Source: JABHHG01 sp964419445
GTDB lineage: Bacteria > Fidelibacterota > Marinisomatia > SCGC-AAA003-L08 > D37C17
Direction of reading: 5' to 3'
Length of the DNA stretch: 38,273 nt
Assembly: GCA_964419445.1 (NCBI GenBank)
Contig: CAYQPE010000007.1
Span: forward strand, 1 to 38,273
Below are positions 32,291 through 38,273 of the stretch, piece after piece. Positions within the stretch are counted from its first letter, which is position 1. The number at the start of each line of letters is the position of its first letter. The notes under the pieces are model-generated. The model was given only the letters and a program-made list of their open reading frames with translations. It was not told where the DNA came from and did not search any database. The translations under genes and the position numbers were made by a program.

Positions 32291-34003
32291 TTATTCCTGA
32301 ACAGTTGATCGAATAACTTCTTGAATTGTTGTGACTCCTTCTTCAATTTTTTCAATTCCAGCTTCACGAAGTGGTGTCATTCCTTGCTTTAATGCTTCAA
32401 CTTTTATAGTATCTTCATTCGCACCTTCAAAAATCAGATTTTTAATATTTTGCTTTAATTCTAGAATTTCATCTATTGCCGTTCGACCTTTATAACCAGT
32501 TTCTCTACATTCTCTACAACCTTTTCCATGGAAGAAAGTAATTGAATTTGCTTTATCCTGAGATAAGCCGATCATCTCTAATTCAGTTTGGTTTGGAGTA
32601 TATTCTTCTTTACAATTTTTACAAATAGTTCGAATCAATCTTTGTGCAACAATAAGATTTGCACAAGAACCTAATAAAAATGGTGGTATGCCGATATCTA
32701 ATAATCTTGTAATAGCATTTATTGCGTCATTTGCATGAACTGTACTGAATACTAGGTGACCAGTAAGAGAAAATTTTACAGCAATTCCAGCTGTTTCTTC
32801 ATCACGAATCTCACCTATTAAAAGAACATCTGGATCTTGTCTTAGAATAGATCTTAGAGATGATGCAAATGTAAGACCTATTTCTTCATGCATTTGTACT
32901 TGATTAATTCCAGCTAGTTGGTATTCTACAGGATCTTCTACGGTGGTAATATTTATATCTTCACTATTAATCTCTTGGAGTGCAGCATAGAGAGTTGTTG
33001 ATTTACCTGAACCCGTAGGGCCACACATTAATACCATACCGTATGGTTGATTTATCCATTTTTTAAATGTTTTTAATTTATTTTTAGGAAAACCAAGATC
33101 AGTAAGGGTCATTGCTTTTTCACCACTACCCAGTAACCTTAACACACATTTTTCACCATGTATTGTTGGTAATATAGAGACACGTACATCAATATCTCTT
33201 TCTTTTGTTTTAATTTTCATTCGTCCATCTTGTGGTACCCTATGTTCAGCAATATTTAATTTAGAAAGAATTTTAATTCTAGTCATTATACCATTTAAAG
33301 ATGCTATGGGAGGTGACATGATTTTTGCCAAAACACCATCAATACGTATTCTTACAGAGACTTCATCTCTTCCAGCTTCTATATGTATATCAGATGAATT
33401 TTCTTTTATTGCCTCCATAAGGATAAGATTAACTAATTTTACAATCGGAGCATCTTCTGGAGATACTTCTTCATCACCTAAATCTAGTTCATTCTGAGAT
33501 TTATCTTCATCATCAATTGTATCAATATTTGAAATTGCACTTTGAACTTCATCTTTTTGTCTAATTTTATCATAAATAGTATTTATTGCAGATTTTATAG
33601 AAGATCTCCCTGCAATTCTTACATCTGTAGATAGACCTGTTAATTTTTTAATTTCATCTAATATATCAAGATCATCAGGATTTTCCATTGCTATAACTAA
33701 AATATCATTTGATTGATTTAGTGCAATGACATGATTTTCTTTTGCAAAATTTTCTGGAATTAGAGAAACTACCTCAATTGGTGCTTTTAGCATATCATCT
33801 TCACTTATTTGTGGATGACCTAATTGCAATGAATATGCTTGGACTAAATCCTCCTCGGTAATAGCACCATGGTTGATTAAGACAGTTCCTAATTTATCTC
33901 TTGTAATTTTCTGTTCAGATAATGCTTTTTCTAATTGTTCTTGAGATATTATATTTTCTTCAACTAGAATATCTCCTAATTTCATAAATTGATAATTAGA
34001 CAT
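32291..34003 (-). CDS. pilB: Type IV pilus / type II secretion assembly ATPase (PilB/GspE)
   Basis: The 570-residue hexameric cytosolic ATPase has an MshEN-type N-terminal domain (residues 1-145, LGDILVEENIISQEQLEKAL and DKLGTVLINHGAITEEDLVQ). The motor core follows with Walker A GPTGSGKST (328-336), Walker B VLLIGEIRDEET (393-404) and the His box TGHLVFSTVHAND. The zinc site has four Cys (C461, C464, C496, C499). It powers assembly of a type IV pilus or pseudopilus. The ATG is preceded by AAGGG in the loop of a small palindrome. Confidence 0.96.
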   Translation of the reverse strand: MSNYQFMKLGDILVEENIISQEQLEKALSEQKITRDKLGTVLINHGAITEEDLVQAYSLQLGHPQISEDDMLKAPIEVVSLIPENFAKENHVIALNQSNDILVIAMENPDDLDILDEIKKLTGLSTDVRIAGRSSIKSAINTIYDKIRQKDEVQSAISNIDTIDDEDKSQNELDLGDEEVSPEDAPIVKLVNLILMEAIKENSSDIHIEAGRDEVSVRIRIDGVLAKIMSPPIASLNGIMTRIKILSKLNIAEHRVPQDGRMKIKTKERDIDVRVSILPTIHGEKCVLRLLGSGEKAMTLTDLGFPKNKLKTFKKWINQPYGMVLMCGPTGSGKSTTLYAALQEINSEDINITTVEDPVEYQLAGINQVQMHEEIGLTFASSLRSILRQDPDVLLIGEIRDEETAGIAVKFSLTGHLVFSTVHANDAINAITRLLDIGIPPFLLGSCANLIVAQRLIRTICKNCKEEYTPNQTELEMIGLSQDKANSITFFHGKGCRECRETGYKGRTAIDEILELKQNIKNLIFEGANEDTIKVEALKQGMTPLREAGIEKIEEGVTTIQEVIRSTVQE

Positions 34004-34025
34004 TTATAAAACCCTTATTTTATAA
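34004..34025 (-). promoter_or_regulatory. Palindrome presenting the pilB ribosome binding site
   Basis: Immediately before the pilB ATG, read on the minus strand, TTATAAAA and TTTTATAA form a perfect 8-bp inverted repeat around the 6-nt loop TAAGGG, which holds the Shine-Dalgarno sequence. All pairs are A-T, so the hairpin is weak. It could tune translation or be chance in AT-rich sequence. No T run follows, so it is not a terminator. Confidence 0.4.
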
Positions 34026-34052
34026 CTTTTTAATTGGTAGTTGAGTAAAAAC

Positions 34053-37000
34053 TTATGGACCACATGTATCTGCTGGGACTAATTGTATTATAGTAACTTC
34101 AACGGCATCACTTGTTCCACCCTGTGGATCCTGAAGAGTTAAAACAATATTAGAAGTAAAATCTTCACAGGTTTGAGGATCAGCATTACAGTCACATTCA
34201 TTAATACCCAATTCATATCTAACTGTCCACGTTACCTGTCCTTGAGGGTTTGATATTCCAAAAATTGGATCATCATCTGCAATACCATCTCCACACCAAG
34301 GATCTAATCCATTTGCTGCAAAGCCATTCCCATACCAAATTCCACCAGCATTGGTACATGTATTTCCATTGGTAGTAGTTGAAACATCATCATCCCATGA
34401 AATCCATGTTCCACCTTCACCTTGACAAGATGAACAATTATTAATTGTAATTCTATTTTCAGCAGCATCCCAAGTTCCACTACCATCAGTATCTTCAAAG
34501 CAATAGCCTGTTATCCCATTTCCATCAGTATCTATTCCATTACAAGAATTTAAAACAGTCGCTCCAAATGCAGTAATTGCTAAAGTTCCACCATCAACAG
34601 GGAATTGATAAAAGTCAGTTAAAGAACCTGTAACAACCACATCAACTGGATTTGTAGCAGGTGGTGCTAGACCAATTAGAGCACCAGTAGGATTAGCATT
34701 TATTCCTATTGTTCCATCCTGTGTGAATGGTAAGAGTAAACTAGATCCATCATGGTTTGCCCTACTATCAATGACCAATACCTCTCCATCTGCACCATAG
34801 GTTTGTGCTCTAAGATATGTTTCATCAAATATAGTAGATGTTGAATAATATACATATCCCCATGCTTTTCCAGGGAATGATTCGCCATTATTGTTTTCAT
34901 TTCCAGTTTTAACAACAGGGGTTATATCTCCAGGGTGATCAAGAGGAACCCAAATATCACCACTATTTTCAAATCCAAATGTTTCTTGCCAATTACATTC
35001 TATTATTTCTACCCATTCACATCCTAAACCAGACATATTACCACAAATTGTTTCTGCATCTTCAATTAAATTTGCATTTGCGCACTGAAAATTCTCTCCT
35101 TGACATTCTGAACCTAAAATTGATGCACAATCTGTTGAGTTCTGTTGATTTGTACAATCAGCATTATCATTAATAGCAACACATTCTCCTACTTGTAAAT
35201 CAGCATTAGGAGCATTTTCTAACAAGAAGTCTAGTCCTGTTAATCCATTAGGATCTTGACACATATTACTCAGTTCAGGAATTCCGTTAGTTTTACATTT
35301 ATAAACCAAACTATCTGATTCAGAATTTGCACCCCAGAATATAATATCCCCATCATAGTATTCTTCAGTATTATCATATGGATCAGTTATCCCTCTTAAA
35401 GATAAATATAGATTCGTACTATCATCTACTGGGTTTGAATGTATATCCCATAATGAAATAGAAACAGGTACTTGATATAATCCACCTCCAATTGTTTCAA
35501 TATCTACATAACTGTAGTTAATTGAACCCTGTGCAGGAGGTCCTGTAGCAACAGTAACAGGTGTACCTTCAGCTTGAGCTAAAAACCCATCATCAACATA
35601 AATTGAATCATTTACATTTGGATATAATTGAACCTTGAGTTGAACTGAACCAGGCATGGTACCTGAATTTACTGCAACGGTACTTACACCATTTAAAGAT
35701 AGAACATCTAAAATATTATCCCCATCTTCATCACCATTCATATAAGTTCCTTCAGGAAAACCTATTAAATTGAATCTAATCCAATATGGAATTGTAATGA
35801 GATTACCACTACCATCTCTTATAGCGACTTCAATATCAGTAGATTCTTGACCACCACCACCTTGAACGGTTATTTCATTAGGGAAAGGAGGTACAATCTC
35901 AATATATGAAGGTTGAGTTGAAATAGCATTAATATAAGTTGTATCTGTCAAGCCCTCAGAATTTGCTACAATTGTTACTAAACCAGCTGCATCTTGCATT
36001 TGGAAAGTTGCAGTAGCAACTACAGCACCTGTATCATTCTCAGTAAAATAACTAAATGGATCAATAGAGCCAACACCTAACCAATTATCATCATCATCTT
36101 GTTGTATTGCTTGCCATTGCACCAATGTATTAACTGGAGGTTCATTCCCCGTTGAATCAGTCATTGTTGCTGTAATAATACATGAAGTACTATCAAAATT
36201 TTCTCCATAAGGCAGCACATATTGATCTGCAATTAAGGTAAGCTCTGGTAGACAACCCGGGCATTCAGGTATATCATCTATATAATTAATGGTAATTGTA
36301 TCAGTAAGTACACCCGTTTCAGCACTTGCCGTAATTTCTACGCTACCTAGATATCCTTGTTCTGGACAATATAATGCAGTTGCATCTTCTCCTTCTGGTC
36401 CAGTAGTTATATCAATAGGATATATAACTCCATTTGTTGTTGTTGGGTCAATACTAAAATCTACAATAATATCTGGTACTGCTACACCGGCAGAATTTAA
36501 AACATGTGCATTTAGTGTATCACAATAAATACTATCTGCAGATGTAACATTTATTATAGGGTTTGAGGCATATGCAACTAGTGCTTCATTATTGTTTATA
36601 ATAATAAGGGTAGAGTCAATTTTTAAAACTTGATTAGTAATAGGATCAAATATTTTTGAATATAATTTATCATTAGTTCCCGCCGATGCATCATAATCAA
36701 CATATGCCCATCCAGTTTGAATACCTGAATTTGTTGTATCAACAGTTGAAGTATCACTAGAACACTCTGTAGGATCTATTGAATAAGTATAGGTGAATTC
36801 ATTAGATAAAAGACCACTAGGTGAGCTTCCATCGATTGATTCTAAACTCCAGTAGACGGGTACTCCACAAATACCAACACCGTTTTCATCCCTAGCTAGC
36901 ACACCAAAGGTTGTACTTACTCCAGGTGCAATTACTATTGCACTATCTGGAATATCAAAATACTCTACTTCATATTCAATATTAGTATAGTTTTCTACTT

Positions 37001-38273
37001 CTAATTGAATTGTAAACTCATTAGATATTTGAGAATTAGCCATTTGAATAGAAAAGTCAATTGTTACATAATCATCATCACCAGTATAATTAAATGTATT
37101 TGGATAGTAAATTGCTGTAGCGTATCCATTTTCATCAGTAATACCATTTCCAATATCACTTTCAATTTGTGAAGATGTAGATGTTGTATCATCTAGAACA
37201 TCGATATACCCAAATCCATCGGTTATTTTCATAAATGTCACAGGTACATTCGCAACAGGTGATCCTAAAGAATCTAATGTTTGTATTTTGATGGTATCAA
37301 TTACGGTTACATTAACATTATTTTCCAGAATTTCACCTGCTTCTACCCAAATATCAATATCATCTACTTGATTGATATTATATTGTTCTTGAGTAATATA
37401 TGTAACAATCTTTGATGCACCAATACCATCAACATTTCCATCGCCATCTGAATCGGTGCATAGTTCAATATTTGGTGAATCAGTCGTACTATTTAGTACT
37501 TGAAGATAATTGTTTATATATGAAGATGTAATATTATTTAACCTATTAGTATTATTATTTATACTTCGTTTTTTTGATTTAGAATAGGTTTTTATTGAAG
37601 AATTAAAATCATTTTGTTTTTCAAAAAATGATAATCTATAGGATTTACCAGAATTTAAATAAACTTCTTCAAGTTCATCTATACTAACACAAGAAATAAT
37701 TTCAGCATCACCATACTCTTCAGGAAATGATGTTAATACTATACTACATTTACCGGTAGTGTCTGTAACACAGCTTCCTGGATTTGTCAATGTACCATAT
37801 TCCCATTGGTTAAGAAAATCAACGGTTACATTTTCAATTGCAATTCCATTTTCGTCTCTAACATTTGCACTAAAGGTAGTTTCACAAATCTGAGTACTAT
37901 CTTGAATAATAAAATTGTCAGTAGGATTAGAAGTAAGAGTTACCAGACTAACTAGATTTTCAATCGGTAAGACGGTAAATGTAGTAGATGCATCTAATGG
38001 TGAAAATCCATATTGGTCAGTATAACTCATGGAAATGGTAATCTCACCTGTTTGACCATTATCTAAAAACTCAAAACGCATTTTTCCACTTTCATCAGTA
38101 GTCTGTCCATTAAGATATTGAATCTCACCCAATGGAACATTATAACTAGCATTTGTAAATTCAGCTGAAAGATTTACACCACTTACAGGATCACTATTTG
38201 CTAAGAGAGAGTTATCAGTACAACAGGCAGCTAAATCTCCACTTGTACATGAAATTTGAATTAATTGAGCCTC
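34053..38273 (-). CDS. Giant Ig-like (invasin/Big_1-type) surface or secreted protein, N-terminus beyond window
   Basis: The frame is open to the right edge, so at least 1406 residues are present and the start is not seen. A TTG at 38132 is internal. The protein is acidic and built of repeated beta-sandwich units with Big_1-like lines: DENGIAIENVTVDFLNQWEY, DSLGSPVANVPVTFMKITDG, DENGVGICGVPVYWSLESID, LNSAGVAVPDIIVDFSID. Calcium-type Asp loops occur (DSDGDGNVDG, DTDGNGITG, DTDGSGTWD). The last 450 residues are Cys-rich with CQGEGGTWISW and CTNAGGIWYGNG. It was not identified as a named family. It precedes pilB on the same strand by 49 nt, so a role as a pilus-linked adhesin or secreted substrate is possible but inferred. 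Confidence 0.7.
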   Translation of the reverse strand, partial: EAQLIQISCTSGDLAACCTDNSLLANSDPVSGVNLSAEFTNASYNVPLGEIQYLNGQTTDESGKMRFEFLDNGQTGEITISMSYTDQYGFSPLDASTTFTVLPIENLVSLVTLTSNPTDNFIIQDSTQICETTFSANVRDENGIAIENVTVDFLNQWEYGTLTNPGSCVTDTTGKCSIVLTSFPEEYGDAEIISCVSIDELEEVYLNSGKSYRLSFFEKQNDFNSSIKTYSKSKKRSINNNTNRLNNITSSYINNYLQVLNSTTDSPNIELCTDSDGDGNVDGIGASKIVTYITQEQYNINQVDDIDIWVEAGEILENNVNVTVIDTIKIQTLDSLGSPVANVPVTFMKITDGFGYIDVLDDTTSTSSQIESDIGNGITDENGYATAIYYPNTFNYTGDDDYVTIDFSIQMANSQISNEFTIQLEVENYTNIEYEVEYFDIPDSAIVIAPGVSTTFGVLARDENGVGICGVPVYWSLESIDGSSPSGLLSNEFTYTYSIDPTECSSDTSTVDTTNSGIQTGWAYVDYDASAGTNDKLYSKIFDPITNQVLKIDSTLIIINNNEALVAYASNPIINVTSADSIYCDTLNAHVLNSAGVAVPDIIVDFSIDPTTTNGVIYPIDITTGPEGEDATALYCPEQGYLGSVEITASAETGVLTDTITINYIDDIPECPGCLPELTLIADQYVLPYGENFDSTSCIITATMTDSTGNEPPVNTLVQWQAIQQDDDDNWLGVGSIDPFSYFTENDTGAVVATATFQMQDAAGLVTIVANSEGLTDTTYINAISTQPSYIEIVPPFPNEITVQGGGGQESTDIEVAIRDGSGNLITIPYWIRFNLIGFPEGTYMNGDEDGDNILDVLSLNGVSTVAVNSGTMPGSVQLKVQLYPNVNDSIYVDDGFLAQAEGTPVTVATGPPAQGSINYSYVDIETIGGGLYQVPVSISLWDIHSNPVDDSTNLYLSLRGITDPYDNTEEYYDGDIIFWGANSESDSLVYKCKTNGIPELSNMCQDPNGLTGLDFLLENAPNADLQVGECVAINDNADCTNQQNSTDCASILGSECQGENFQCANANLIEDAETICGNMSGLGCEWVEIIECNWQETFGFENSGDIWVPLDHPGDITPVVKTGNENNNGESFPGKAWGYVYYSTSTIFDETYLRAQTYGADGEVLVIDSRANHDGSSLLLPFTQDGTIGINANPTGALIGLAPPATNPVDVVVTGSLTDFYQFPVDGGTLAITAFGATVLNSCNGIDTDGNGITGYCFEDTDGSGTWDAAENRITINNCSSCQGEGGTWISWDDDVSTTTNGNTCTNAGGIWYGNGFAANGLDPWCGDGIADDDPIFGISNPQGQVTWTVRYELGINECDCNADPQTCEDFTSNIVLTLQDPQGGTSDAVEVTIIQLVPADTCGP

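Noticed and set aside
38130..38132. TTG at 38132 as the true start of the giant protein.
   Set aside because: The frame stays open for 47 more codons to the window edge with the same composition, so this codon is internal.
1..38273. tRNA genes, CRISPR arrays, insertion sequences, integrases or phage genes.
   Set aside because: None recognised by eye; there are no regularly spaced repeats, and every gap above 300 nt is explained by the broken beta-helix gene frame.

Overview
The window is about 38 kb of AT-rich, tightly packed bacterial chromosome. The left 14.4 kb is a complete S10-spc-alpha ribosomal supercluster, preceded by the last codons of tuf. The right part has Gram-negative envelope features: Sec signal peptides, lipoproteins, DsbD/TlpA, periplasmic-type PPIase, type IV pilus/type II secretion motor genes, a dockerin-like duplicated C-terminus and a giant Ig-like surface protein. 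This combination fits the FCB side of bacteria, possibly Candidatus Marinimicrobia (SAR406) or a relative. That is an inference from gene style, not a demonstrated placement.

Layout: (1) 1-14413 (+): tuf end, then rpsJ to rplQ with secY, map, infA, rpmJ and rpoA. Gaps are mostly 0-20 nt, with several TAATG or ATGA overlaps. No adk lies between secY and map. Five of the 26 ribosomal protein genes start with TTG. L3 carries an unusual acidic N-terminal extension that resembles the acidic C-terminal tail of L17. (2) 14455-18500 (+): a secreted GHL10-type glycosidase, then hutU and hutI. A strong intrinsic-terminator hairpin lies inside the signal-peptide codons of the glycosidase gene and probably ends the ribosomal transcript. 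(3) 18497-20018 (-): an acetyltransferase, then a secreted beta-helix/dockerin-like gene broken by one in-frame TGA. (4) 20121-27821 (+): pyrF, pyrE, PPIase, patatin-like lipase, dsbD, a TlpA-like thioredoxin and two LPP20-type lipoprotein genes, probably one long operon. (5) 27822-29461 (-): an S4-domain Hsp15-like gene and a CsgG-like lipoprotein gene that converges on the LPP20 pair. (6) 29528-30301 (+): a TrmH/RlmB-type rRNA methyltransferase. (7) 30284-38273 (-): a giant (over 1400 aa) Ig-like surface protein running off the right edge, followed by pilB/gspE, pilC/gspF and a prepilin peptidase.

Functional picture: region 1 makes ribosomes, the RNA polymerase alpha subunit, the Sec channel and the N-terminal Met processing enzyme. 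Regions 2-4 mix histidine breakdown and pyrimidine synthesis with envelope protein folding and redox repair. Regions 4-5 hold an outer-membrane lipoprotein set (LPP20, LPP20, CsgG-like) resembling parts of known outer-membrane ring or activator systems. Region 7 couples a pilus/secretion motor to a very large surface or secreted protein. No tRNA, rRNA, CRISPR array, insertion sequence or integrase was recognised.
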